Positions 26,882-37,532 of a stretch of 50,361 nucleotides of DNA are shown here, in pieces; positions within the stretch are counted from its first letter, which is position 1; every line of letters starts with the position of its first letter. The stretch comes from Aeromonas lusitana. GTDB taxonomy: Bacteria; Pseudomonadota; Gammaproteobacteria; Enterobacterales; Aeromonadaceae. The notes under the pieces are model-generated. The model did not search any database and was not told the DNA's origin. It saw only the letters and a program-made list of their open reading frames with translations. The stretch lies in contig NZ_PGCP01000032.1 in assembly GCF_002812985.1 (NCBI RefSeq), positions 1-50,361 of the forward strand, in the 5' to 3' direction. A program made the translations under genes and the position numbers.

Positions 26882-27757
26882 ATGTTCAGTTCCCACTCTG
26901 CCGCTTTGATTGTCGAGGGCGGCGCGATGCGCGGCATCTTTGCCAGCGGCGTACTCGATGCCTTCGTCGAAAGCCGTTACTACCCCTTTGATCTGGTCAT
27001 GGGGGTGTCGGCCGGTGCCACCAACCTGGTCTCCTACCTGAGCGAGCAGCCGCGCCGCAGCCACCACATCATCACAGAGCTGGCCTGCAGCAGCGATTTC
27101 CTCGATCCCCTGCGTTTCGTGAAAGGGGGGGATCTGGTGGATATCGGCTGGCTGTGGCACACCAGTCGTCATCGTTTTCCACTGGATCTCGAGGCCTTCT
27201 GCGCCCGCGATATCACTTTCTATGCGGTTGCCACCGATGTGAACACGGGGGCTGCCGCCTACCTGCCGGTACGACCCGATAACATGGACCAGGTGTTGAC
27301 CGCCACCTGCGCGCTGCCTGTGGTGCAGCACGACACTCCCTGCGTCGATGGCCGCCCCATGGCCGATGGCGGGATCAGCGACTCCATCCCTGTGATAGAG
27401 GCCTATCGCCGCGGTGTGCGCCGGATGACTGTGGTGTTATCCGAGCCCTATGGTTATCGCAAGAAGCCACCCAAATTCTGCTGGGTGGTGAAGGCGCTGC
27501 TGAAAACCCAGCCGGCACTGGCGCAGGCTATGCTGGAGCGGGATCGCTCCTACAATCGAGCCCTCGACTTCATCGCCCATCCCCCCGCCGATTGCGAGAT
27601 CGAGGTGATAGCGCCGCCGACCGATTTTCCGGTCTCCCGCTTTACCCAGGATCTCTCCAAGCTGGAATCCGGCTATCTGCAGGGCTATTGGCTCGGTCGT
27701 CAGAGTCTGCTGCGAGCGGGTGACGAGGGGAGGCGAGTGCCTGAGCAAGTGGCCTAA
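26882..27757 (+). CDS. Patatin-like phospholipase (YjjU type)
   Basis: A 291-residue patatin-domain protein. The oxyanion loop EGGAMRGIFASGVLDA (about 12), the nucleophile elbow GVSAGATN (G-x-S-x-G, Ser about 44) and the dyad aspartate in MADGGISDSIPV (about 162) are all present, so it should be a serine acyl hydrolase acting on lipids. It resembles E. coli YjjU more than secreted toxins such as ExoU. No signal peptide is visible, so it is probably cytoplasmic. ATG 26882 follows GGAG (26870-26873). It stands alone, convergent with anmK. Confidence 0.9.
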   Translation: MFSSHSAALIVEGGAMRGIFASGVLDAFVESRYYPFDLVMGVSAGATNLVSYLSEQPRRSHHIITELACSSDFLDPLRFVKGGDLVDIGWLWHTSRHRFPLDLEAFCARDITFYAVATDVNTGAAAYLPVRPDNMDQVLTATCALPVVQHDTPCVDGRPMADGGISDSIPVIEAYRRGVRRMTVVLSEPYGYRKKPPKFCWVVKALLKTQPALAQAMLERDRSYNRALDFIAHPPADCEIEVIAPPTDFPVSRFTQDLSKLESGYLQGYWLGRQSLLRAGDEGRRVPEQVA

Positions 27758-27934
27758 GCCTGTTTGACGAATAGTTAGGCGGGGTTGCTCGAGTTGCAAG
27801 AAGGTGCGGCGCCGCTCCTATAGACCGCCTATCCCGCGGCACAGAAATAAACGGCCGGGGCGCTGACGCTGGCGTATGGGGGGGGTAGGGAGGGCTCTGT
27901 GCCTTCCCTGGATTGAGGCAGAGGCTGGTATTGC

Positions 27935-29038
27935 TCAGGCGGGATAGAGGGCGCCCAATACCGTTGGGCGGCTGGCGCCGGTAACGGCGGGCAGGTTGCC
28001 CGGCTCGCGATGAATGAAGCGCTGCGCCAGCCAGGCGAAGGCGGCCCCTTCCACCCAGTCGGGGGCGAGCCCCAGCTCTGCCGTACTGGCGAGGCGCCAC
28101 TGAGGCAGCAGGACGGCGAGTTCTGCCAGCAGGGGGGCGTTGTGAGCGCCACCGCCGCAGACGAAGAGCTCGGCCTGGGCGTTATCCAGTGCAGGCAGCT
28201 GGCGGGCTATGCTGTGGCAGGTCAGCGCCTGCAAGGTGCGCTGCACATCCACGGGGGCATAGGCATCGCTTGCCAGCTCACCGTCCAGCCACTCGAGGGT
28301 AAACATCTCCCGCCCGGTGCTCTTGGGCCAGGGGGCGGCGAAGTAGGGGTGGGCCAGCAGCCTGGCAAGCAGTTCAGGGACGAGGGTGCCGCTGGCCGCC
28401 CAGCGACCGCCCGCATCATAGTCGCCACCCGCCTCGTGATGACGGCGATACCAGCCATCGAGCAGGGTGTTGGCGGGGCCGGTGTCGAAGCCATAAACCC
28501 CGTCGGGCGTGCCCGGCAGCACCGAGATATTGGCGATGCCACCGAGGTTCAACACCACCCGTAGGGCGCCGGACTTGGCGAACAGCGCCTGATGGAAGGC
28601 GGGTACCAGGGGCGCCCCCTGGCCGCCGAGGGCCATGTCCATGGTGCGAAAATCGGCGATGACATCGATACCTGTCAAGGCGGCCAACAGAGCGGCATTG
28701 CCTATTTGCAGGGTGAAACCCAGGTGGGGACGATGGCGGATGGTCTGACCGTGGGAGCCGATGGCGCGAATATCGGCGGGAGCGCGGCCCGCTTTCTTGA
28801 GCAGCGCCTGAGTGGCGGCGGCAAATTCCCGTGCCACCAGGTTGTCGGCCACCCCCATGCGATCGATCTCGTTCTCACCAGGGACGCAGAGGGCGTGCAG
28901 CTCGCGGGCGGTGTCGGCTGGCCAGGGATGACAGAGCGCCGCCTCGACCCGCAGGGCATCCCCGTCCGTTTCGATCAGTACGGCGTCTATGCCATCGAGG
29001 CTGGTCCCCGACATCAATCCGATATAGCGCTCAGTCAT
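27935..29038 (-). CDS. anmK: Anhydro-N-acetylmuramic acid kinase
   Basis: AnmK opens and phosphorylates 1,6-anhydroMurNAc from cell-wall turnover, giving MurNAc-6-phosphate for recycling. The 367-residue protein has the ATP-binding GLMSGTSLDGIDAVL start, GSHGQTIRHRP with conserved polar residues (about 94), VIADFRTMDMALGGQGAPLVP (split near 127-147), LNLGGIANISVLP and GFDTGPANTLLD. Length is normal. It lies 150 bases downstream of mepM on the same strand, so the two may be coexpressed, although a gap separates them. Confidence 0.96.
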   Translation of the reverse strand: MTERYIGLMSGTSLDGIDAVLIETDGDALRVEAALCHPWPADTARELHALCVPGENEIDRMGVADNLVAREFAAATQALLKKAGRAPADIRAIGSHGQTIRHRPHLGFTLQIGNAALLAALTGIDVIADFRTMDMALGGQGAPLVPAFHQALFAKSGALRVVLNLGGIANISVLPGTPDGVYGFDTGPANTLLDGWYRRHHEAGGDYDAGGRWAASGTLVPELLARLLAHPYFAAPWPKSTGREMFTLEWLDGELASDAYAPVDVQRTLQALTCHSIARQLPALDNAQAELFVCGGGAHNAPLLAELAVLLPQWRLASTAELGLAPDWVEGAAFAWLAQRFIHREPGNLPAVTGASRPTVLGALYPA

Positions 29039-29187
29039 GATATGCCTCTGCTTGTTGAGAACATGCGTGCGAAACGAAGGGTAGGACTCCTGAATCGATA
29101 CCAGAGCATATGTCAGTGCCCGATATCGGCCCGATATCAGGCTCCTTCATTCCACACCACCCTGGTGACGTGATTCCGCCATCAGGC

Positions 29188-30495
29188 TTAGATGTTGCCA
29201 CCGTCCTGTTTATGCTGCGCCAGCTGCAGCTCGTTGCTGTCGAGTTTGGCGAGCTGGGGCATGGCCTGAGCCCTGAAGTTCGCCAGCTCTCGTCCACTCA
29301 GGGTTTCAGCCTGGGGCAGATTCAGGGTGCGCGGGTTCTTGTGCACGCCGCCCACCACAAATTCATAGTGCAGATGTGGTCCGGTAACCCGGCCAGTGCC
29401 GCCCAAGAGACCTATGGTCTGCCCCTGCTTGACCCGCTGGCCTTTGTTTACCGTGCGTTTGGAGAGGTGCAGGTATTTGGTCACAAAGTTGCCGGCGTGC
29501 TTGATAAAGACGTAGTTGCCGTTGAACTGGTTGTAACCGGCCGCCACCACGCTGCCGCCGCCTGCGGCCATGATGGGGGTGCCCACCGGCGCCACATAGT
29601 CGATGCCGTTGTGGGGGCGCACCTTGCCGGTGACCGGATGCAGGCGGCGCGGGTTGAAGTTGGAGCTGATGTATTTGAAGTTGACCGGCGCGCGCAGGAA
29701 GCTCTTGCGCATCGCCTTGCCCTCCGGCGTGTAGTAGTTGCCATCCTCGTTCAGCACGGCGCGGTAGATGGCGCCCTGGTTGATGAACTCGGCGGCCAGG
29801 ATATCGCCGGAGGCGACCCGCTCGTCATCCTGATACTTGTCCTGATAGACCACCCGGAAGCTGTCCCCCGGTTGCAAGTCCTGGGCGAAGTCGATGTCCC
29901 AGCCAAAGATGGCGGCGAGATCCATGATCTGATCTTCGGTCATGCCCGCTTCGGCGGCGGCGCCCCAGAAGCTGGAGCGAATTTCGCCCTTGGCCACCTG
30001 CTCGCGGGTATCGAGCTCGAGTTTGACCGGTTTGGCGATGAAGCCTTCGGCCTTGCGGCTCACCTTTAGCGCCTGCTCCAGGCTGTGAGGGTAATAAAGG
30101 CTCTGCAGATCGCCGCCCTTGGTGAGCTTGAAGGTGAGTTCCTGACCCGGTTGCAGGGTGCGCAGCGGGTTGGTGGCCTCCAGCTGGGCGATGAGGTAGA
30201 GATCGCTGGCGCTAAGGCCAAGGCGCTGGAAGATGACCTGCATGTTGTCGCCCGCGCGCACCTTCACCTGCTTGGTGACATAGCTCGGCTTGGCGGATTT
30301 CTGTGCCAGGGCCTGGGGCTGCGCCTCGCCGTCATCGAGGGGGGAGGCATCGGCGAGGGGCTCGTCATCATTGACCCGGGTGGCCACCGCCTGCTCGCTT
30401 GGCCAGGCTGCCAGCATCATCACCATGATGCTCAGGATCAGCACCATCTTGCGGTGCCAGGTAGGAAGAGAGTTGAAGGCGTTCCAAATAATCAT
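29188..30495 (-). CDS. mepM: MepM-like M23 murein DD-endopeptidase
   Basis: A 435-residue envelope protein with an N-terminal membrane anchor (KMVLILSIMVMMLAAW, about 16-31), a LysM/OapA-like segment (VKVRAGDNMQVIFQRLGL, about 77), and a C-terminal M23 peptidase domain. Zinc ligands are visible in HPVTGKVRPHNGIDY (H-x8-H-x3-D) and in the GPHLHYEF motif near 385. MepM cuts D-Ala-mDAP crosslinks to let the sacculus grow. Position next to anmK links hydrolysis and recycling of wall fragments. It is divergent from tyrS across 113 bases. Confidence 0.93.
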   Translation of the reverse strand: MIIWNAFNSLPTWHRKMVLILSIMVMMLAAWPSEQAVATRVNDDEPLADASPLDDGEAQPQALAQKSAKPSYVTKQVKVRAGDNMQVIFQRLGLSASDLYLIAQLEATNPLRTLQPGQELTFKLTKGGDLQSLYYPHSLEQALKVSRKAEGFIAKPVKLELDTREQVAKGEIRSSFWGAAAEAGMTEDQIMDLAAIFGWDIDFAQDLQPGDSFRVVYQDKYQDDERVASGDILAAEFINQGAIYRAVLNEDGNYYTPEGKAMRKSFLRAPVNFKYISSNFNPRRLHPVTGKVRPHNGIDYVAPVGTPIMAAGGGSVVAAGYNQFNGNYVFIKHAGNFVTKYLHLSKRTVNKGQRVKQGQTIGLLGGTGRVTGPHLHYEFVVGGVHKNPRTLNLPQAETLSGRELANFRAQAMPQLAKLDSNELQLAQHKQDGGNI

Positions 30496-30565
30496 CGAGG
30501 CAGACGGGTCGAGAGGAGAAAGAACGTCGGATTTTACAGCCTTTCCAATTGGCCCGCCATTCCAG

Positions 30566-30571
30566 TAATAT
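30566..30571 (+). promoter_or_regulatory. -10 element of tyrS
   Basis: TAATAT lies 38 bases before the tyrS ATG, in the 113-base divergent gap. No clear -35 partner was found. Confidence 0.4.
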
Positions 30572-30608
30572 GTTTGGCCCTGTGGAATCGTGATTGGAGA
30601 GTCAAAAA

Positions 30609-31808
30609 ATGTCCCAGCTCGAGGTGGCGCTAGCCGAGATCAAGCGCGGAGCGGAAGAAATTCTGGTGGAAGAAGAACTTGTCGCCAAGTTGAAGGAAGG
30701 GCGCCCGCTGCGCATCAAGCTGGGGATGGACCCGACGGCTCCCGACATTCACCTCGGCCACACAGTGATCCTCAACAAGCTGAAGACCTTCCAGGATCTG
30801 GGGCACGAGATCATCCTGCTGATCGGTGACTTCACCGCCATGGTGGGGGATCCCTCCGGCAAGAACGCCACCCGTCCGCCGCTCTCCGAAGAGGCCATCA
30901 AGCACAACGCCCTCACCTATGCGGAGCAGGCGTTCAAGATTCTTGATCCCGCCAAGACCCGCATCGAGTACAACTCCACCTGGCTGAAAGAACTGGGCGC
31001 GACCGGCATGATCAAGCTGGCGGCCAAGCAGACAGTGGCTCGCATGATGGAGCGCGACGACTTCAAGAAGCGCTACTCCGGCGGCCAGTCCATCGCCATT
31101 CACGAATTCCTCTACCCGCTGCTGCAAGGCTATGACTCGGTCGCGCTGAAGGCGGACGTGGAGCTCGGCGGTACCGATCAGAAGTTCAACCTGCTGATGG
31201 GTCGTGAGCTGCAAAAAGACGCCGGCATGGCGACCCAGTGTGTGCTGATGATGCCGCTGCTGGTGGGTCTGGACGGCGTCAAGAAGATGTCCAAGTCCGC
31301 CGCCAACTATATCGGCGTGCACGATGCCCCGGGCGAGATGTTCGGCAAGATCATGTCCATCACAGATGACCTGATGTGGAACTACTACGAGCTGCTCTCC
31401 TTCCGCCCGCTGACCGAGATCGACGGCTTCAAGGCTGGCATCGCTGCCGGTACCCTGAACCCGCGCGATGTTAAGATCTGGCTGGCCAAAGAGATCATCA
31501 CTCGCTACCACGACGCCGCGGCAGCCGAGGCGGCCCACGAAGACTTCACCCAGCGCTTCTCCAAGAACGCCATCCCGGACGAGATGCCGGAAGTCGAGCT
31601 GGCGCTGGAAGGGGAAGGCCTGCCCATCGCCAACTTGCTCAAGGATGCCGGTCTGGTGGAGACCACCTCGGAGGCGCTGCGCATGATCAAGCAGGGCGCG
31701 GTCAAGCGTGACGGCGACAAGCTGGACGATGGCAAGGCGCTCATCGGTGCCGGCACCGCCGTCTATCAGGTCGGCAAGCGCAAGTTTGCCCGGGTCACCG
31801 TCAAGTAA
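30609..31808 (+). CDS. tyrS: Tyrosyl-tRNA synthetase
   Basis: A 399-residue class I synthetase that charges tRNA-Tyr. The HIGH motif reads HLGH (in [10 protein letters not shown], about 42-45), KMSKS follows (about 225), and a C-terminal S4 RNA-binding domain spans about residues 335-399. [15 protein letters not shown] and [16 protein letters not shown] are typical of the TyrZ-like branch of bacterial enzymes rather than E. coli TyrS. ATG 30609 with GGAG at 30596 is chosen over an upstream in-frame TTG. A terminator follows. Confidence 0.96.
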   Translation: MSQLEVALAEIKRGAEEILVEEELVAKLKEGRPLRIKLGMDPTAPDIHLGHTVILNKLKTFQDLGHEIILLIGDFTAMVGDPSGKNATRPPLSEEAIKHNALTYAEQAFKILDPAKTRIEYNSTWLKELGATGMIKLAAKQTVARMMERDDFKKRYSGGQSIAIHEFLYPLLQGYDSVALKADVELGGTDQKFNLLMGRELQKDAGMATQCVLMMPLLVGLDGVKKMSKSAANYIGVHDAPGEMFGKIMSITDDLMWNYYELLSFRPLTEIDGFKAGIAAGTLNPRDVKIWLAKEIITRYHDAAAAEAAHEDFTQRFSKNAIPDEMPEVELALEGEGLPIANLLKDAGLVETTSEALRMIKQGAVKRDGDKLDDGKALIGAGTAVYQVGKRKFARVTVK

Positions 31809-31824
31809 GAACGACCCTCCTGAT

Positions 31825-31852
31825 AAAAAGGCCTCCATCTGGAGGCCTTTTT
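31825..31852. terminator. Terminator between tyrS and the GH63 gene
   Basis: AAAAAGGCCTCCA and TGGAGGCCTTTTT arms with a short loop, usable in both directions between convergent genes. Confidence 0.9.
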
Positions 31853-31880
31853 GTTGGCTCATTCCCGCAGGAAGAAGGGA

Positions 31881-34370
<2,490 letters not shown>

Positions 34371-34475
34371 TTACTGTTTTGTAGGTTGAGGTAGGTGTTT
34401 TTTTATCTATTTTTTAGTGAAAGCGTTTGCGAGTGCCATTGTATGGCAAGAGGACAGGAAAGGTTGGAGCTGCAT

Positions 34476-34512
34476 CACACTCTCCAGGCGGGAGTGTGTG
34501 AGGTGGATCACC
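34476..34512 (-). promoter_or_regulatory. CRP-like site and hairpin between the AraC and GH63 genes
   Basis: TGTGAGGTGGATCACC (34497-34512) matches the CRP consensus at nine of ten half-site positions. Overlapping it, CACACTCTCC (34476-34485) and GGAGTGTGTG (34491-34500) form a hairpin with one mismatch, which could instead end the AraC transcript. GAAAGCGTTTGCG (34419-34431) resembles a LacI-family operator core. Confidence 0.45.
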
Positions 34513-34542
34513 TGGTTACATGATGTTACTCGGGGTTTATTT

Positions 34543-35346
34543 TTAGTAACTATTTACTTTTGGGGATGGCTCGGCTGTGGGGCAGGTACGCAGATACTGA
34601 TGAGGGGTCAGGCCGAACTCCTGCTTGAAGCGGGCGGCGAAGCGGCTGGGGGCATCGTAACCGCAGGCGAGGGCGGCCTCCAGCGGGCTCAGTCCCCGCT
34701 GCAGCAGGGTGAGGGCATGGCTCATGCGCACCTGGGTCAGCACCTGCCGAAAGCTGCGCCCCTCGGCGGCCAGCTTGCGCACCAGGGAGGCGCGGCTCAT
34801 GGAAAAATGGGGGGCCAGCCCCTCCAGGCTGTGATCGGCGCCGGGCTCCACGCTGAGATAACGGGCCAGCCGCTCCCCCAGGCTCATGGTGCTGGCGGGA
34901 AACAGCAGGCCAAGGGCCCCTTCGGCCTGAAGCTCGGCGTAGAAGCCGTGCAGCAGCTGGATCTCGGCGGCGCGACTGAGGCGACGCTCCGCCATGGCGC
35001 AGATGAGCTCGTGGCAGTAGGCGAGCCCTGGGGTGACTCTCTGTCTGGGATCCGGGGGGAGGGGCGTGCCGGCATCCGCCAGCCACTCGGCCGGTGGCGG
35101 GGCCAGCAGGGTCAGGGAGTGGGAGCTGAACTTGCCCTGCTCCGGCTGGTTGACGAAGGTGAGCTGGTGGCCGGCGGGGATCAGCAGCCAGCTCTCCTTG
35201 TCAAAGGAGAGGCGCCGATCCTGCCACCACAGCTGCTTGTGCCCCTGCTGCACCCAGATGACGGTCGGCGCATAGATGAGCACCCGATGCAGGGGCTGCT
35301 GGCGGATCCCGCGATAACGGCTCTGCTGCAACAAGGGGGTGCTCAT
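34543..35346 (-). CDS. AraC family transcriptional regulator
   Basis: A 267-residue regulator with an N-terminal cupin-like sensing part (residues about 15-80, VLIYAPTVIWVQQGHKQLWW, then PAGHQLTFV) and a C-terminal AraC DNA-binding domain with two helix-turn-helix units (FSMSRASLVRKLAAEGRSF, about 185, and LACGYDAPSRFAARFKQEFG followed by TPHQYL, about 230). Its ligand is unknown. It begins four bases after the PEBP gene stop with AAGGAG inside that gene, so the two form an operon. GH63 lies next on the same strand and could be a target, but that is conjecture. Confidence 0.92.
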   Translation of the reverse strand: MSTPLLQQSRYRGIRQQPLHRVLIYAPTVIWVQQGHKQLWWQDRRLSFDKESWLLIPAGHQLTFVNQPEQGKFSSHSLTLLAPPPAEWLADAGTPLPPDPRQRVTPGLAYCHELICAMAERRLSRAAEIQLLHGFYAELQAEGALGLLFPASTMSLGERLARYLSVEPGADHSLEGLAPHFSMSRASLVRKLAAEGRSFRQVLTQVRMSHALTLLQRGLSPLEAALACGYDAPSRFAARFKQEFGLTPHQYLRTCPTAEPSPKVNSY

Positions 35347-35350
35347 CAGC

Positions 35351-35893
35351 TTACTCCTTGGGGGTGACGAAGGTGGCGGTCAGGGTCGCCTTGCCGAGCG
35401 CCATGGCGTTGAGCATGTAGCCTACCATGGCGGGCGGGGTGTCCGCCTTGACATCCAGGGCCTGGGGCAGGGCCCAGACGGTGAATTGGTAGCGGTGCAT
35501 GCCGTGACCGGCGGGGGGGCAGGGGCCGCCATAGCCCTGGCTGCCGAAGTCGGTGCCAAGCTCCAGCCCCTGTTTGAGCGAACCGGAGGCGTTGCTGGCA
35601 AGGGCGCTCTGGCTGGCGGGCAGGTTGACCACCAGCCAGTGCCACCAGCCGCTGCCGGTGGGGGCATCGGGATCATAGGCGGTGACGGCCAGGCTCTGGG
35701 TGCCGGCCGGCAGATCCCGCCAGCTCAGCTGGGGTGAGCGGTTCTCCCCCTTGCAGCCGAAGCCGTTGAAGCTGAAGGATTTGTCCATCAACTGGCCTTC
35801 GTGGATGTCGGTGCTGCTCAGGGTCATGGCGCCGGCGGGCAGGGCGGCCGCGCACAGCAGGGCTGTCAGGGTGGCTCGGGTGGCAATCTTCAT
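35351..35893 (-). CDS. YbhB/YbcL family PEBP-like protein, periplasmic
   Basis: A 180-residue phosphatidylethanolamine-binding-protein family member (YbhB/YbcL). The signal peptide MKIATRATLTALLCAAALPA ends near residue 22 (GAM). Ligand-pocket motifs are SPQLSWRDLPAGTQSLAVTA, DPDAPTGSGWWHWLVVNLP and GYGGPCPPAGHGMHRYQF, which carries the pocket His. The bacterial role is unclear, although mammalian relatives inhibit Raf kinase. The start at 35893 follows GAGGAGCACC. It is the first gene of a two-gene operon with the AraC regulator, which is an unusual pairing. Confidence 0.92.
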   Translation of the reverse strand: MKIATRATLTALLCAAALPAGAMTLSSTDIHEGQLMDKSFSFNGFGCKGENRSPQLSWRDLPAGTQSLAVTAYDPDAPTGSGWWHWLVVNLPASQSALASNASGSLKQGLELGTDFGSQGYGGPCPPAGHGMHRYQFTVWALPQALDVKADTPPAMVGYMLNAMALGKATLTATFVTPKE

Positions 35894-36057
35894 GGTGGTG
35901 CTCCTCGGTGGATGAGGGACCAGTGTAGCGAGGGGGAGCAATCAGATAGTCACAGAAAGGCTCAAACTAACGCCATAAGAAGCAAATGCTGAGCAGAACT
36001 GTATGTGATAGGTCGAGCGAGAGAACTGAGGGTTGATGAGCGGGCCTGAACGCCCAT

Positions 36058-36084
36058 AAAAAAACCGGCCTCTAGGAGGCCGGT
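36058..36084 (-). terminator. Terminator of the purA paralogue
   Basis: AACCGGCCTC and GAGGCCGGTT arms (minus strand) with a CTA loop and a seven-T run on the minus strand. Confidence 0.9.
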
Positions 36085-36116
36085 TCTGACATCTTGCTGC
36101 GAGACGATTATGCTGC

Positions 36117-37373
36117 TTAGCGCAGGATCATCTGATCGCGGCCCGGGCCGACGGAGACCATGGGCACAGGAACACCCAGCAGGGCTTCTATACGCAGCAC
36201 ATAGTGCTGGGCAGCCTTCGGCAAGTCTTCGAACTTGCGGATGTGGGAGATGTCTTCGCTCCAGGCTTCCATGGACTCGTACACCGGCTTGAGACCGGCA
36301 GTCTGCGGCCAGATCGGGTTCTCGGTGTTGGCGCCTTCGTAGGCCACGCAGATCTTCAGGTCCGGCATGCCGGAGAGGCAGTCCAGCTTGGTCAGGGCGA
36401 TCTCGTTGGCAGCCTGGATCTCCAGACCCTGCTTGGTGGCGACCGCATCGAAGTAGCCGATGTCACGGGGACGGCCTGTGGTGGCGCCGAACTCGTTGGC
36501 AAACTTGCGGAACTCTTCCTGATTCTCCATGGCGGTGATCAGGGTGCCGGTACCGACCGAGGTACTGAACGCCTTGGCCACGGCGATGACGCGCTCTGGG
36601 CGCAGGGCCGGCAGGCCGCCACCGATGCCGGCGTAGGCGCCGGAAACGTGGGAGGAGGTCACCCAGGGGTACTCACCATAGATGAGGTCACGGCCAGCGC
36701 CCAGCTGAGCTTCGAACAGCAGGGTACCCTTCTGGGCCTGAATGGCCTTGAGGGGCTCGCTGACGTTGCAAATAGCATCGCGCCAGGGGGCGGACACTTC
36801 CAGCAGCCAGTCGGCCATCTCCTGAGCGGTCTGACTGAACTCGAAGCTCGGGTAGAGGGCTTTGAGCTGCGGCAGTTTCCAGTCGAGGAAGAATTGGATG
36901 CGCTCGACCAGCACTTCCGGCTGTTTCAGCCAGCCAACCAGAATCGCCTTTTTCATGACCCGATCACCGTAAGCCGGGGCAATGCCCTGACGGGTGGAGC
37001 CGTAGGCGCCGTCGCCCAGACGCACTTCTTCCAAAGTGTCTTCCAGGGCGTGGATCGGCAGGCAGAAGGTGGCACGATCGGAGATGGCGAGCTTGGGAGT
37101 CACGCCGGCGGCTTTCACTTCGGCCAGTTCCTTGGTGAGCGGCTCCGGGCTGATGACCATGCCAGGGCCGAGGACAACCAGGCAATCCGGGTTGAAGACG
37201 CCGCTCGGCAGCTGGTGCAGCTTGAAGGTGCCGAGATCGTTGACCACAGTATGGCCGGCGTTGTTGCCGCCCTGGAAGCGGATGCTGGCGGCGGATTCAC
37301 CTGCCAGATAATCGACGATGCGGCCCTTGCCTTCATCACCCCAGTTAGCACCTACGACTACGATAGACGACAT
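36117..37373 (-). CDS. Divergent adenylosuccinate synthetase (PurA paralogue)
   Basis: A 418-residue protein of the PurA family, which joins aspartate to IMP with GTP. The P-loop-like NWGDEGKGR has the catalytic Asp13, and GGNNAGHT has His41, Asn38 and Gly40. GSTRQGIAPAYGDRV, NEFGATTGRP and TKLDCLSGM follow the family. It is not close to E. coli PurA: GSTRQGIAPAY replaces GTTGRGIGPAY, FEAQLGAGRD replaces FEGAQGTLLD, and the Arg cluster is RPRD instead of RRRR. These forms recall PurA proteins from Clostridia and relatives, so it may be a second, acquired copy. It faces a LysR regulator. I leave the symbol empty because a canonical purA is expected elsewhere. Confidence 0.85.
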   Translation of the reverse strand: MSSIVVVGANWGDEGKGRIVDYLAGESAASIRFQGGNNAGHTVVNDLGTFKLHQLPSGVFNPDCLVVLGPGMVISPEPLTKELAEVKAAGVTPKLAISDRATFCLPIHALEDTLEEVRLGDGAYGSTRQGIAPAYGDRVMKKAILVGWLKQPEVLVERIQFFLDWKLPQLKALYPSFEFSQTAQEMADWLLEVSAPWRDAICNVSEPLKAIQAQKGTLLFEAQLGAGRDLIYGEYPWVTSSHVSGAYAGIGGGLPALRPERVIAVAKAFSTSVGTGTLITAMENQEEFRKFANEFGATTGRPRDIGYFDAVATKQGLEIQAANEIALTKLDCLSGMPDLKICVAYEGANTENPIWPQTAGLKPVYESMEAWSEDISHIRKFEDLPKAAQHYVLRIEALLGVPVPMVSVGPGRDQMILR

Positions 37374-37383
37374 GACTCATTCT

Positions 37384-37397
37384 CCTAAGACGTTAGG
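37384..37397 (-). promoter_or_regulatory. Small palindrome over the ribosome binding site of the purA paralogue
   Basis: CCTAA and TTAGG arms with a GACG centre (plus-strand sense) include the minus-strand Shine-Dalgarno TTAGGAG, 11-24 bases from the ATG. The five-pair stem could modestly hide the site. Confidence 0.35.
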
Positions 37398-37440
37398 CGT
37401 TCATCCTAGGAGGCCGGGGTGGATTAGAAAAATTAATTAT

Positions 37441-37471
37441 CTTTATAGTTCCGATAAGGAAGGCATATAAT
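37441..37471. promoter_or_regulatory. lysR promoter with LysR-type operator, purA paralogue/lysR divergent gap
   Basis: A perfect -10 TATAAT (37466-37471) with TTATAG as -35 at 17-base spacing drives the plus-strand lysR. CTTTAT (37441-37446) and ATAAGG (37454-37459) form a T-N11-A type inverted repeat over the -35, as expected for an autoregulating LysR protein that also acts on the divergent gene. Confidence 0.55.
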
Positions 37472-37532
37472 TGCGGCCACTTTATCGACAAAGCCCCGCC
37501 ATGTCGCGCCAGCCGCGGGGGAGAGCTACCTC

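Noticed and set aside
36117..37373. PurZ (diaminopurine, Z-genome) identity for the PurA-like protein
   Set aside because: As I recall, PurZ lacks the catalytic Asp of PurA; here Asp13 and His41 are kept, and there is no phage context or companion Z-genome gene.
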